Below the pieces are notes generated by a model. It was given only the letters and a program-made list of their open reading frames with translations, did not search any database and was not told where the DNA came from. Both the position numbers and the translations under genes were made by a program. A stretch of DNA of 64,000 bases from NCBI RefSeq assembly GCF_032921865.1, contig NZ_CP136684.1, forward strand, positions 2,081,001-2,145,000. Direction: 5' to 3'. The stretch is from Thalassospira lucentensis (GTDB taxonomy: Bacteria > Pseudomonadota > Alphaproteobacteria > Rhodospirillales > Thalassospiraceae). Shown piece by piece: positions 46,075 to 55,648 of the stretch (positions are counted from its first letter, which is position 1; each line of letters starts with the position of its first letter).

Positions 46075-46706
46075 CACCGGCCCAGATCATTGCGGCACTG
46101 AACGCACCGCGCGGCGATATCCTGCAGCGACGCGGGGATCATGCGGTCGATTATCCCGGTTCGAAATCACGGGCGCGTGCCTTCGCCGAAGGAGAACTGA
46201 TCGCCCGCCCGGCTGCGGTTCTGGTGCCACTGGTGCAGCGCGATGAAGGTTTGAGTGTCATACTGACACGCCGCACCGACCATCTTAGCGATCATGCCGG
46301 GCAGATCAGTTTTCCTGGTGGCCGTCAGGAGGACCATGACAATACGCTGGAAGAAACGGCACTGCGCGAGACCGAGGAAGAAATAGGACTGGCGCGTGTG
46401 CATATCGAACTGGTCGGCCGTCTTGATGATTATTATACCGTAACCGGTTATCAGGTTACGCCGGTTGTCGGATTGATCACGCCGCCTTTCGACCTTGCAC
46501 CAGATGCACATGAAGTGGCAGAAGTATTTGAAGTACCGTTGGAATTCATCCTTGAGCCTCGAAACCAGAAACTGCAGACCGTGACCTTTGAAGGGGCGAA
46601 ACGCCGTTATTTCGCCATTCCGTACCGTGAATATTACATTTGGGGGGCAACGGCGGGGATGCTGGTGAATTTCAGCGAAGTCCTGAAAGCCAGCGCAGAG
46701 CGATAA
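46071..46706 (+). CDS. CoA pyrophosphatase-type Nudix hydrolase
   Basis: 211 residues. The Nudix box is GRQEDHDNTLEETALRETEE followed by EIGL, and the preceding ILTRRTDHLSDHAGQISFPGG is the NuCoA motif that marks enzymes cleaving CoA to 4'-phosphopantetheine and 3',5'-ADP. Mg-dependent, cytosolic. Confidence 0.9.
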   Translation: MTPAQIIAALNAPRGDILQRRGDHAVDYPGSKSRARAFAEGELIARPAAVLVPLVQRDEGLSVILTRRTDHLSDHAGQISFPGGRQEDHDNTLEETALRETEEEIGLARVHIELVGRLDDYYTVTGYQVTPVVGLITPPFDLAPDAHEVAEVFEVPLEFILEPRNQKLQTVTFEGAKRRYFAIPYREYYIWGATAGMLVNFSEVLKASAER

Positions 46707-46725
46707 TGATTGGAGACCATTGGTA

Positions 46726-47013
46726 ATGTTGCGACAGATTATCCAGATCGTCCTGCCCGTTATCCTGCCGTTTCTGGTTTATGGTCTGTGGCTTAAATGG
46801 GCACGGGCAAAGGCCATTCGGGAAGGCCATGATGTGATCCCGCCTTGGGACAAAGGGCCGTGGCTTTTGCTGCTTGGTATCGGTGTGGCTTTGGCGGCGG
46901 CAATCCTGATTGTGACGGCACTTGGGACTGGCGCATCACCTGATTCCATCTATCATGCGCCGACATTGAAGGATGGTGTCGTTCAACCTGGATATTTCGA
47001 ACCCAAGGAATAA
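46726..47013 (+). CDS. DUF6111 small membrane protein
   Basis: About 95 residues from ATG 46726 with GGAG upstream. Two membrane helices, LRQIIQIVLPVILPFLVYGLWL and PWLLLLGIGVALAAAILIV, are joined by a charged loop ending PPWDKGP. The family is common in Alphaproteobacteria next to CCA transferase genes. Function unknown. Confidence 0.85.
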   Translation: MLRQIIQIVLPVILPFLVYGLWLKWARAKAIREGHDVIPPWDKGPWLLLLGIGVALAAAILIVTALGTGASPDSIYHAPTLKDGVVQPGYFEPKE

Positions 47014-47064
47014 TTCGGAACAAGCCATCTGCTTGCAAGGTTTCAGGCCAGCAAAGATTTACCG

Positions 47065-48375
47065 ATGACCGCACTGACAGCAACAGGCCATTTGCAGCCT
47101 TACGGGGTCATGACCCATCCCGATACGGCACGCGTGTTTGAGGCAATTGCAGCACACGGCGGCAAGGCACGTTTTGTTGGTGGCCTTGTGAGGGACGCGC
47201 TTTTGAAGCGCGATCTGGTCGATGTGGATATTGCCTGCGATCTGAGACCGGAAGAAACGGTTATCGCCCTTGAAAAGGCAGGACTGAAAGTTGTCCCGAC
47301 CGGGCTTAAACATGGCACGGTGACAGCGGTCACCGATACGGCTGCCTATGAAATCACGACGCTGCGCATTGATGTGACAACCGATGGCCGCCATGCCGAG
47401 GTTGCCTTCACCGATAGCTGGCTTGGCGATGCCAAACGTCGCGATTTCACCTTCAATGCAATTTATTGCGATCCAGACGGGACGATTTACGACCCGTTTG
47501 ATGGTGAAACCGATTTGCGCGAAGGGCGGGTGCGCTTCATTGGCATTGCCGAGGATCGCATCGCAGAGGATTACCTGCGTATTTTACGGTTCTTCCGTTT
47601 CCATGCGTGGTTCGGGCGACCGCCGCTTGATCCGATTGGTGCCGAAGCATGCCGCAAGGGGGCCCATGGGCTTCGTAATATTTCCCCGGAACGTCTTCGT
47701 GATGAAACGCTGAAACTGCTGCGTTCCCGCAGTCCTGCCGCCACGATCAAGGACATGATCGGTTTTAAAGTCCTGCCCGTTATATTGCCGGATCTGGCAG
47801 ATACGTCGCGGCTTCGCATGATGGAATGGCTTGACAGTTCCGCCCTTGCCGATCCAGCGATTATGCCCGATCCGTTGCGTCGCCTGGCAGCCCTTTATCG
47901 TGCGCCGGAAAACACCGATGATGATTTTCTGGCAGCAACCGATTTTGGTAAGGTATTGCGATTATCAAACGATGAAACCGAACGTTTCGCTGCGATGATT
48001 TCCAATGCCAGCCTGATCAGCGCAGATATGTCTGAGGAAACAACCCGCCGTGATCTTTATCGTTTGGGGGCCGACGCATTTCGTGATGCGGTTCTGATTG
48101 CCTGGGCCACCCGGGCTTCGATCCCGCCTCGTCCCGGAAGTGTTGAAAATAAGCAATGGCAGGGTTTGTTGCAGGCGGCAACCGATTGGACACCCGCGAC
48201 ACTGCCAATACAGGGGCGTGATATTCTGGCGGCTGGTCTTGCACCTGCCGGACCGCGAATGGGGCGGTTGTTAAAGCTTGCCGAGGAATATTGGCTTGCC
48301 AATGCCTTTGTGCCGGAGCGCGACGAATTGATGGCCTATCTGGCGGCGAAAAGTGCCGCAAAGTTGCAGGAGTAA
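47065..48375 (+). CDS. CCA tRNA nucleotidyltransferase
   Basis: 436 residues of class II nucleotidyltransferase type. RFVGGLVRDALLKRD, then DVDIACDLRPE, carries the catalytic acids; RRDFTFNAIYCDPDG and YDPFDGETDL are also family motifs. The basic segment ERIAEDYLRILRFFRFHAWFG is partly altered to DRIAEDYLRILRFF. It adds or repairs the 3' CCA of tRNAs, or only poly(A); only an assay would separate the two. The tRNA-binding tail is long. Confidence 0.92.
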   Translation: MTALTATGHLQPYGVMTHPDTARVFEAIAAHGGKARFVGGLVRDALLKRDLVDVDIACDLRPEETVIALEKAGLKVVPTGLKHGTVTAVTDTAAYEITTLRIDVTTDGRHAEVAFTDSWLGDAKRRDFTFNAIYCDPDGTIYDPFDGETDLREGRVRFIGIAEDRIAEDYLRILRFFRFHAWFGRPPLDPIGAEACRKGAHGLRNISPERLRDETLKLLRSRSPAATIKDMIGFKVLPVILPDLADTSRLRMMEWLDSSALADPAIMPDPLRRLAALYRAPENTDDDFLAATDFGKVLRLSNDETERFAAMISNASLISADMSEETTRRDLYRLGADAFRDAVLIAWATRASIPPRPGSVENKQWQGLLQAATDWTPATLPIQGRDILAAGLAPAGPRMGRLLKLAEEYWLANAFVPERDELMAYLAAKSAAKLQE

Positions 48376-48377
48376 TT

Positions 48378-49022
48378 ATGGCCGAAGGCGTTACAGGTCA
48401 TCGCATTTGCTGTTTTGGTGACAGTCTGGTCAATGGCGTGCGCGATAGCAAAAAGGGGGGCTGGCCAATGCGGTTGGGCCGCCGTTTGCTGGACGAGGCG
48501 AAGCGTGAAACGACGATCTATAATCTGGGCATTCGTGCTGAAACCAGTGACGGGCTTAAAGCCCGCTGGAAATTCGAGGCAGAGCTTCGCATGGTGCCGG
48601 AATTCCCCACCATCCTGATGTTCAGCTTTGGCGTGAATGACGCCAATCATGCCGAAGATCGCGGCGAAGAAACCACGATGCGGGTTTCTCCTGGCAAATC
48701 GGCAGCCAATGCTGCCGATATCATTGGCGAGGCATCAAAACTAGCACCGACATTGTGGATCGGGCCGCAGGCGGTGATTGACGGCAGCAAGTCGAGCAGG
48801 GAAATCAACGAACGTCTTGAGGGGCTTAATCAGATATATGCCGAAACGGCACGCGGGTTTGATGTGCCTTATCTTGATTTGCATGCCACAACTCTTGCCG
48901 ATCAGGATTGGCAGCGTGCGCTTCGTCGAGGGGATGGATATCACCCGGATCGAGCCGGTTATGACCGGGTTGCAGAACTGATCTGGAACTGGGATGGCTG
49001 GAGACGCGCAATCGGGCTTTAA
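48378..49022 (+). CDS. GDSL/SGNH hydrolase
   Basis: About 214 residues from ATG 48378 behind GGAG. The nucleophile motif is CFGDSLVNGV, the block III Asn lies in FSFGVNDANHAED and the Asp/His pair in GDGYHPDRAGYDRVAE. No signal peptide, so cytosolic. Substrate unknown; thioesterase/lysophospholipase or carbohydrate esterase activity is typical of this fold. Confidence 0.88.
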   Translation: MAEGVTGHRICCFGDSLVNGVRDSKKGGWPMRLGRRLLDEAKRETTIYNLGIRAETSDGLKARWKFEAELRMVPEFPTILMFSFGVNDANHAEDRGEETTMRVSPGKSAANAADIIGEASKLAPTLWIGPQAVIDGSKSSREINERLEGLNQIYAETARGFDVPYLDLHATTLADQDWQRALRRGDGYHPDRAGYDRVAELIWNWDGWRRAIGL

Positions 49023-49043
49023 GTCCGTGATATTGCAGTCTTA

Positions 49044-49439
49044 CTAGACATAGAAATCAACCAGACTGCCGCGGTTGCTGGATGCGTTGATGAAACTGCC
49101 GTTAGACTGTCCTTTGGCGCCATAACCGTTCGCGGCATCTTCTGACTGTTTGTTTTCCAGCGTCAGGGGATTCTGCCCTTCCTGAAACCGGCGTTCATTG
49201 CGAGCTATTTCCTCTGCACGCTGAACACGTTCGATTTCGTCGTCCGAAAGATGGATCGAATTTGCGACTTGCTCTACGGATTGTTTCTGCTGTTCGTGTT
49301 GGGCCTCGGACGTGCGCGGAGAAACCGGGCTCGCAGGGCGAACCGGGATCGGCGGCAGAATTTCAGACGTGCTGGTAACGCTGACCATAATGGCGGGATG
49401 GCTCGATACGTTTGTTGTTACGGGCAGCATAAAAGGCAT
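49044..49439 (-). CDS. Small protein with C-terminal RGxxxDxY motif
   Basis: 131 residues; the start is uncertain, with ATGs at 49439, 49430 and 49388 and no good ribosome binding site. It has an N-terminal low-complexity half, a predicted charged helix in the middle (LSDDEIERVQRAEEIARNER) and a Gly/Asn/Ser-rich end closing in NRGSLVDFYV. That end matches GRGQVIDIYA of the small protein beside ccrM. No other homology is visible between them. Possibly a short-motif adaptor or a localisation tag; no function is known. Confidence 0.7.
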   Translation of the reverse strand: MPFMLPVTTNVSSHPAIMVSVTSTSEILPPIPVRPASPVSPRTSEAQHEQQKQSVEQVANSIHLSDDEIERVQRAEEIARNERRFQEGQNPLTLENKQSEDAANGYGAKGQSNGSFINASSNRGSLVDFYV

Positions 49440-49516
49440 GCTGCGATAATCCGGATTTTAGCGTCAGCGATTTTAAAGAAAAGTCTTATTTGCAACGATA
49501 AGGCGAACCACGCAGG

Positions 49517-51361
49517 TTATCGGACCTCTGGTTGCGTCGATGTGGCGGTATCGGTGGCATCATAATGACCGCTGGCAAACCGGGTCGGGCTGTTTTTGGC
49601 TACTGCCTTCAGCTTGGCTGCCTCGATTGATATGTGATCAAGGGTGATATCCGTACGCTCCGGCGGGATACGAACCAATGCGGCACTTACGGTCATAAGT
49701 GGAAATTCGCTTGTTTCACCGTTGCGTCCTTTGCCAATCAGATAACCCTGATCGCGGGTTTTGGCATCATAGAAGCTTTTGATCTGTTCATCGAACATGT
49801 ATTGGGCACGTTGCACCGCGTTGACGGCATCCTCGAAATCAATCGACTGAACATAGGCAAAGAAATCATCGCCACCGATATGGCCAACAAACCAGTCATT
49901 CTGGCTAAGTGCTTTGCCAAGTATGTCCTTGAAAAGCAGAATGGCGCGATCACCCTGCCGGAATCCGTATAGATCGTTGAAGGGTTTGAAATTGTCGAAA
50001 TCAAAATAGACAGCAAATCGACGGCGACGCGGTTTGGCGAGTGCATTTGCGGCATATCGGTAAATGGCACTGTTCCCCGGGAGGCGCGTCAGCGGATTTT
50101 CATCGCGGGCATTAAGCGTGTTGCGTTCATTGACAGCGCGTAACAGTGCACTTTGATCCAGAACCCCTAGATAAAGTCCGTTCTCGGTCAGGATCACACC
50201 GTCAAGCGAGTCTGCTGCCACAAAAGTTTCAAGCAGTTCTGAGAGACTGGTATTGATGTCTGCAATGGGACAACGGCGCAAAAACCGGCTGATATTGGTT
50301 CGGTTCGCCGGATTTTGCAAAAGCTCGCGCCCGAACGGGGTATAGATGAATGCTTTGAAATCAGAGTCCCGGATAACGCCAAGCGGTTCGCCTTGCCGGT
50401 TGATAACCGGTGCGATGGCAATGTCGGTATTTTTCTGGAAATAGGATAGAATCTCGACCGGGTTGATATTGTTTTCGATTGGTGGTGTTTCGAGAAGATA
50501 TGACCGCAGCACATCACCATCACGTTCAACACCGCGCCGGTTTTCCAGTGAAACACCGGAAATGGCAGGCACAATATCGGTACGTTCTGGTAAATCGACA
50601 GATGGCCGCGCGATGAAAAAACCCTGAACCAGATCGCACCCGATCCGGCGACAGCACAGAAATTCCTCTCGGGTTTCAACGCCTTCGGCGACAACCTGTG
50701 CGGCAATCATGTGCGCGAAAGCGGTGATCTGCGATACAAACAGTTCCTTGCGCCGGTCGCGATCAATGCCGTCGATGAAAAACCTGTCAATCTTGATAAT
50801 GTCGGGTTCGCATTCATACAGGGCGCGCAACTGGGCAAAGCCACTGCCGTAATCATCAATTGCTACCTTGAAACCCTGACTGCGATATCGCAGCAGGATA
50901 TCCTGAAGGTACTGAGCGTTGCTGATGTCGTGCCGTTCGGAAATTTCAAGAAAGATGGTGTCGCGTTCAAGTCCGGCATTGCGCAGAAGTTCCGCGGTGC
51001 GACCGGGCTGATAATCCCGGGTGCGGACAACGCGACTGTCAAAATTATAGAAAAGTTTTAAACGGCGGGCTTCGGGCAGACGCGCGAATTTTGCAATCGC
51101 CTTCTCGCGCAGCATCATATCCACACCGTGCAGGTTTCCGGTTTCCCAGGCGGTATCGAAAAGAGACTGGATCGAGCTAAAGCCGCTGTCTTCCCAGCGA
51201 CGTAGCAAGGCTTCATATCCGAAAACATGACCGGTATGTGGATTGACGATGGGCTGAAAGGCAAAGTCGACTTTCTCGACGATTTGCTTCCAGTTTCGAA
51301 GGCGAATAGCTGGCCCCTCCGATCTGTCAGCTGTCAGTTCGTCCTCCGCATCAAATGCCAA
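49517..51361 (-). CDS. EAL-CBS-GGDEF protein (likely phosphodiesterase with degenerate cyclase domain)
   Basis: 614 residues starting at TTG 51361 behind GGGGAA. EAL domain about 25-270 with an intact active site: EALLRR, NFDSR, LEISE, DDYGSGFA, KIDRFF and AEGVET. A CBS-pair-like region, about 295-410, contains IAPVINRQGEPLGVIRDSDFKAF and DGVILTENGLYLGVLDQS. The C-terminal GGDEF domain has GGDDF instead of GG(D/E)EF and no RxxD site, so it is probably not a cyclase and may sense GTP. The net effect should be to lower c-di-GMP. Confidence 0.87.
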   Translation of the reverse strand: MAFDAEDELTADRSEGPAIRLRNWKQIVEKVDFAFQPIVNPHTGHVFGYEALLRRWEDSGFSSIQSLFDTAWETGNLHGVDMMLREKAIAKFARLPEARRLKLFYNFDSRVVRTRDYQPGRTAELLRNAGLERDTIFLEISERHDISNAQYLQDILLRYRSQGFKVAIDDYGSGFAQLRALYECEPDIIKIDRFFIDGIDRDRRKELFVSQITAFAHMIAAQVVAEGVETREEFLCCRRIGCDLVQGFFIARPSVDLPERTDIVPAISGVSLENRRGVERDGDVLRSYLLETPPIENNINPVEILSYFQKNTDIAIAPVINRQGEPLGVIRDSDFKAFIYTPFGRELLQNPANRTNISRFLRRCPIADINTSLSELLETFVAADSLDGVILTENGLYLGVLDQSALLRAVNERNTLNARDENPLTRLPGNSAIYRYAANALAKPRRRRFAVYFDFDNFKPFNDLYGFRQGDRAILLFKDILGKALSQNDWFVGHIGGDDFFAYVQSIDFEDAVNAVQRAQYMFDEQIKSFYDAKTRDQGYLIGKGRNGETSEFPLMTVSAALVRIPPERTDITLDHISIEAAKLKAVAKNSPTRFASGHYDATDTATSTQPEVR

Positions 51362-51574
51362 GGCTGTTCCCCGATCTTGAAAAATTTTACCGACCCTTTG
51401 GTTAGCAAAGCATCATGAATGATGTACCGCTCCTATCGCAGGATCGGCAACAACCTGATGACAGTACAGTTACGAATATATGACATCCGCAGAAAACCGA
51501 CATTTTTTGCGGGATTTGGTCGAGTATTCTTATACGGAAAGCTAGACAAATTTGGCGATCCGAGTGGATCGTGA

Positions 51575-52513
51575 TCAACTGCGCAGCAATTGCGCCAGCG
51601 GATGATGTTCTTGCACAAGGCCGCGCAATCGCGATTCGAGAACATGCGTATAGATTTGTGTCGTCGAAATATCGGAATGACCTAGCATCTGTTGCAGACT
51701 GCGCAGATCGGCACCGTTTGCCAGAAGGTGACTGGCAAACGAGTGACGCAAGACGTGCGGTGATACCCGTGACGGGGAGATTCCGGCTTCGGCGGCTAGG
51801 TCTTTGACCATATTCAGAAACATTTGCCGCGTCAGATGACCGGACTTCCCGCGCGACGGAAACAGATAGGGTGAGTGGCCGGGTTGTTTTGCCTTTGTCA
51901 TCGGAATGAAAGAGTCCCGGATTTCAAGGTAGTTTCGTAAAGCATCACGTGCCGGATCGGACAACGGCACGAGGCGCTCCTTGCTTCCCTTACCGCGCAC
52001 GATCAACATTTGCGGATCGCGCGCCGCGGCGGAAAAAGGCAGCTCAACCAGTTCCGAAACGCGCATGCCTGTGGCATACATCAGTTCCACCATTGCCAGA
52101 AGCCGCTTGCCTTTGATGCCGTCATGGCGGGTTGCGGTGATAATCAGCCGATCAATTTCATCAATTGTCAGAAACTTGGGCAGTGTATTGCCCTGTCTGG
52201 GGCTGTCTATATGGGCGGATGGATCGTCATTGCGATATCCGTCGGCATAAAGGAATTTGTGAAACTGCCTTACGGCTGAAAGACGCCGGGCCTGGGTACG
52301 CGGTGCCAGACCGGCATCGCCAAGTGATGCCATGTATTTTCGAACATGTATGTCCTGTGCCCCGACAAGGTCTGATTTCTGCCCGGTCAGACTGGCAACA
52401 TAATCTTCGAGATCGCGGCGATACGCATCGAGCGTATGAATACTCGCACCGCGTTCTGCCGCCATCATTTCCAGAAAGGCAGCGACCAGATTACTGTTAA
52501 GCGGCTGGGCCAC
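51575..52513 (-). CDS. xerD: Site-specific tyrosine recombinase XerD
   Basis: 312 residues. N-terminal SAM-like domain, then the catalytic domain with Arg in ATGMRVSEL, HVLRHSFASHLL with H-x2-R, LGHSDIST with His, and Tyr in TQIYTHV. Length and motif spacing are those of XerC/XerD chromosome-dimer resolvases rather than an integrase. Start GTG at 52511-52513. Next to aroK in this group XerD is the usual member. No dif site was looked for successfully. Confidence 0.9.
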   Translation of the reverse strand: MAQPLNSNLVAAFLEMMAAERGASIHTLDAYRRDLEDYVASLTGQKSDLVGAQDIHVRKYMASLGDAGLAPRTQARRLSAVRQFHKFLYADGYRNDDPSAHIDSPRQGNTLPKFLTIDEIDRLIITATRHDGIKGKRLLAMVELMYATGMRVSELVELPFSAAARDPQMLIVRGKGSKERLVPLSDPARDALRNYLEIRDSFIPMTKAKQPGHSPYLFPSRGKSGHLTRQMFLNMVKDLAAEAGISPSRVSPHVLRHSFASHLLANGADLRSLQQMLGHSDISTTQIYTHVLESRLRGLVQEHHPLAQLLRS

Positions 52514-52525
52514 AATTCATATCCG

Positions 52526-54511
52526 TTACTGGCTGCGTGCCATCAGTATTTCGACGGCAAGGCGACGTGCTTCTTGTGTCAGTCCGATATGGTTGAGTGC
52601 GGCAACCGCATCCGAGAGGTCCTTTGGGTCCCCATCCGGAGCGCCGGCAACCTGCTGTGCCTGAATGGCCAGGGCAACCGTCTTGCCACGTTGCATATTC
52701 ATTGCTGCGGTTTCAAGATGATGGCTGACAGCCGTGTTGATGGTCTGGCGCGTGTCAAGATAGGGGGCGGTCAGAAGCACATTCCAAAGTGCGACCGGTA
52801 CTTCGATACCGAACCCGTCAAAAAGGCTGAAGATCAGTTCTGCATCACGTTTTGCCTGTATCTGATCGCCACGCGCCGCGTCCATTTCCTGCCATTCGGT
52901 CATGCGGGCACGATGTTTGGCTTGCGCGTCGCTCATCGGGGCGGATGTCGTCGCTGGCGGGGTAAGTGCCACAGCACCGCCAAGTCCATATCGCACCGGT
53001 GTCGTGGCCGTATCATCGGGCAGATTAACCGTAACGCTGCCGTTGGACGCGTCGGCATCGGCGTTGGCCATCATCGAGGCACCTGTATCCTCCAGTCCGG
53101 CAAGTGCAAGAACCGGATATAGAAGGATCAGTCGGGATTCGATATCGTTCCCCGGATTGGCGTTGTTCTTGGCGGTTTGCAGCCAGCCGGCCGCACGTTC
53201 CATATTGTCTGCGGCGACCGAGGCTTTGAGCGCATCAATTGCGAACCAGGAAAAATCGCCATTCACGGGGATATCGGCCAGAAGATCAGATGTCAGACGC
53301 GATGCCTGTGCAAAATCACCATTGATGATTGCATTGTCGTAAAGAGCCGCGAGGATTTCCGCACGTACCGCCGGAACATCACTTTTGCCCGCCGCCTGAT
53401 AAAGTTTGGCATACTGACGGGCCGGGACGGCTTCTGGGGCTGCATCAAGGGCGTTGATAAGTGTATCGGCATCAAATGACACTGCGCCATATATGTTGCG
53501 CAACCTCTTAGTATCAATCAGGCCCAGACTTTCAGCTTTCCGTGCGGCTTCAAGCCGGATATCGGTCGATGTTGCCGACGCATTGACCAATCCAAGAATG
53601 GCAGAGGGATTGCCGGTCTCAAGTTGACTGGTCGGGATGTTTTGTTTGGCGATTTCAAGCAGGGCGATGTCAATCGGTCGCAGATTGACCAGAATGTCCG
53701 AAGATGCGGCGGCTCCGTTCCTGATGGCGGCAACCAGACCAAAGAACGTCTTGTCGGTTTCACCTTCCATTTCGCGGACCAGATCGGTCGAGAACGACGC
53801 CGATGCACGGTCATTTGCATGAAGGGCGCACATGATATTGGCCTTGAGCCAGAAAAGATCATCAAAACTGTTGCCGTAACCATCAATCGCGGCACAGGCA
53901 TCGTCAAGTTTGCCGGAAATCATCAGGGCATTGACTTCTGTCTGGGCCAGAAGCGAACCGCGTGCGCCTTGCGGAGTGGCACGAACAAGATCAATTGCAC
54001 CATCTAGTTCCCCCATATTGATCAGTTTGGCCGCACGCGTTTCGAGCATGCTGATTTCCTTGTGATCATCGGGAATTGCCGCGATGCTCAGTAGCAGGCG
54101 ACGCGCAAGATCGCGGGCTGTGTGTGTGGCGGGTGTTGCCGGAAGATCCGTAAGCAGGCGCGCAGCAGTTTCACGGCTGGTGCCATTCCACATGTCAACG
54201 CCAAGTCCGCCACGTTCACGTCCCAGTGTGCCGACAGCTTCGGCATCGACCGCTTGGAGAGTTACTGTCTGTACGGCATCGGGGTCGCTGGGGAATGTTT
54301 CGGGTTGTGTCCCGTCACCCTGACCGAAATTGTTGTTTGTGGTGGGAGAGGACGGCGCAGATTGTGAATTTGCGTTCTGTTCTGCTTCCTGTTTCAAAAA
54401 CAGTGGCACCGGTGCCTGTGCATTGGCAAAAGCCGCGGGCAAGGTGATTCCGGCACCTGTCATCATGGTGATGAAACAGGATTGCATCAGCAGGCGAGAA
54501 CGCAAGCGCAT
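52526..54511 (-). CDS. Large exported alpha-helical protein, function unknown
   Basis: About 661 residues from ATG 54511, behind GAGG; the frame is open to 54613. A signal peptide (about 1-31, ending FANAQA) is followed by a Ser/Thr/Asn/Pro/Gln-rich linker to about 95 and then helical repeats resembling an alpha-solenoid, with LINMGELDGAIDLVRATPQGARG and a second, shorter TSDLL region. Two cysteines (DDACAAID, ANIMCALHAND) may form a disulfide. It starts one base after a 45-residue membrane protein and ends 13 bases before xerD. No family that I can name. Confidence 0.75.
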   Translation of the reverse strand: MRLRSRLLMQSCFITMMTGAGITLPAAFANAQAPVPLFLKQEAEQNANSQSAPSSPTTNNNFGQGDGTQPETFPSDPDAVQTVTLQAVDAEAVGTLGRERGGLGVDMWNGTSRETAARLLTDLPATPATHTARDLARRLLLSIAAIPDDHKEISMLETRAAKLINMGELDGAIDLVRATPQGARGSLLAQTEVNALMISGKLDDACAAIDGYGNSFDDLFWLKANIMCALHANDRASASFSTDLVREMEGETDKTFFGLVAAIRNGAAASSDILVNLRPIDIALLEIAKQNIPTSQLETGNPSAILGLVNASATSTDIRLEAARKAESLGLIDTKRLRNIYGAVSFDADTLINALDAAPEAVPARQYAKLYQAAGKSDVPAVRAEILAALYDNAIINGDFAQASRLTSDLLADIPVNGDFSWFAIDALKASVAADNMERAAGWLQTAKNNANPGNDIESRLILLYPVLALAGLEDTGASMMANADADASNGSVTVNLPDDTATTPVRYGLGGAVALTPPATTSAPMSDAQAKHRARMTEWQEMDAARGDQIQAKRDAELIFSLFDGFGIEVPVALWNVLLTAPYLDTRQTINTAVSHHLETAAMNMQRGKTVALAIQAQQVAGAPDGDPKDLSDAVAALNHIGLTQEARRLAVEILMARSQ

Positions 54512-54512
54512 G

Positions 54513-54650
54513 TCAGTTAAACCTCGAATTCGGAATGGTTTCTTCCATCTGGGTTGTCGGTGACGGTATATCCCAGGTGACCAGAAATGTTGCGCCACCA
54601 ACGATGACGGCAATGATCAGCAATAAAATGAGACGCGAAATTATCTTCAT
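54513..54650 (-). CDS. Small single-helix membrane protein (45 residues)
   Basis: ATG at 54648-54650 opens a 45-codon frame ending with TGA at 54513-54515, one base before the ATG of the large exported protein. Residues 3-24 are strongly hydrophobic (ISRLILLLIIAVIVGGATFL), preceded by one Lys and followed by a polar tail rich in Pro, Thr and Glu. GGAAA lies 5 bases upstream of the ATG. The tight junction suggests translational coupling. Likely a bitopic protein or an uncleaved anchor working with its neighbour. Confidence 0.65.
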   Translation of the reverse strand: MKIISRLILLLIIAVIVGGATFLVTWDIPSPTTQMEETIPNSRFN

Positions 54651-55045
54651 GATTTCCAGACTTCAGTGCGTTGGTTCGATATGCGCAAAGATAAGTATGC
54701 GGAGCCCGGTACAGGATGCAAGACAGAGCCGAACCGATTTGGCCCTAGCCATGAATTCAGCCTGTGATTTCTCCAACCCCGTTCCCCGACCCTTTTCCCT
54801 GACATTCCAATTCGGCGATATAAAGGCAGTTTAGGGTCCGGGTCCTCACAGAGGGTTAACGCGATTGGCAAAAGTTTTCGGTCGGTATGCAAATGACCCG
54901 ACTACCCGATAGTGCGTAGATCCCCTGTGTGACGAAGGAATTTGTCGGTCAATAGCGCGGTTTGCTTGCGTTTAGACCTTAGCTGGCCTAAAGAAATGGG
55001 TAAATTGTGTGATAACCGGATTAAAGACAGGACTGCAAACCGATC
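54651..55045. other. Divergent control region, 45-residue gene / aroK
   Basis: 395 bases without a supported gene. Promoters for both sides must lie here. The only structured element I can point to is the inverted repeat at 54971-54992. Confidence 0.5.
54971..54992. promoter_or_regulatory. Inverted repeat upstream of aroK
   Basis: TTTAGACC (54971-54978) and GGCCTAAA (54985-54992) pair in 7 of 8 positions plus a wobble, with a 6-base centre. It lies 54 bases before aroK. It could be an operator; no regulator is suggested. Confidence 0.35.
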
Positions 55046-55648
55046 ATGGAGAGCAATATTGCCGAGTCGGGTTTGCGCGATGACGTGCTTGCAAATATCC
55101 GGACAAGCCTGAAAGGCAGACCGCTGGTGTTTATCGGTCTTATGGGGGCCGGAAAGAGCTGCATCGGACGGATGGTCGCCAAGGCGCTTGATCTGGATTT
55201 TGTCGATGCCGATCGTGAGATCGAGGAAGCCGCAGGCTGTTCGATCGCCGACATATTCAAGCTGTATGGCGAAGAAGCCTTTCGCGACGGGGAGGAACGT
55301 GTGATCGCCCGATTGCTTGATGGCGAGCCGCTTGTACTTGCAACGGGTGGTGGGGCTTTTATTCGCGAAAAAACCCGTGCACTTATTCTTGAAAAGTCGA
55401 TCTCTGTCTGGCTGCGTGCCGACCTTGATCTACTGCTGCAGCGTACCAGCGGGCGGACGCATCGCCCGCTGCTGAACAATGGTGATCCGCGTCAGATTCT
55501 CGCTGATCTGATCGAGGCGCGCTATCCGGTCTATGCCGGGGCTGACATCATTTTTGATTGTGACGAATCTTCCAAGGAAGAAACGCGCGACGGGGTTCTC
55601 GCCCTGCTCGCACGTTCATTTGATAAAGACGGGAATATAATCCGGTGA
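55046..55648 (+). CDS. aroK: Shikimate kinase AroK
   Basis: 200 residues. P-loop GLMGAGKS at 31-38; shikimate-binding Asp in [19 protein letters not shown] and the triple-Gly ATGGGAFI; adenine/lid segment [10 protein letters not shown]. It phosphorylates shikimate at O3 with ATP. A long N-terminal extension of about 25 residues is normal in this group. Overlaps aroB by 4 bases. Confidence 0.96.
   Translation: MESNIAESGLRDDVLANIRTSLKGRPLVFIGLMGAGKSCIGRMVAKALDLDFVDADREIEEAAGCSIADIFKLYGEEAFRDGEERVIARLLDGEPLVLATGGGAFIREKTRALILEKSISVWLRADLDLLLQRTSGRTHRPLLNNGDPRQILADLIEARYPVYAGADIIFDCDESSKEETRDGVLALLARSFDKDGNIIR

Noticed and set aside
50194..50706. Antisense frame (170 codons) in the EAL-CBS-GGDDF gene
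   Set aside because: It is in another frame of the same strand as the gene and has no motif; shadow frame.
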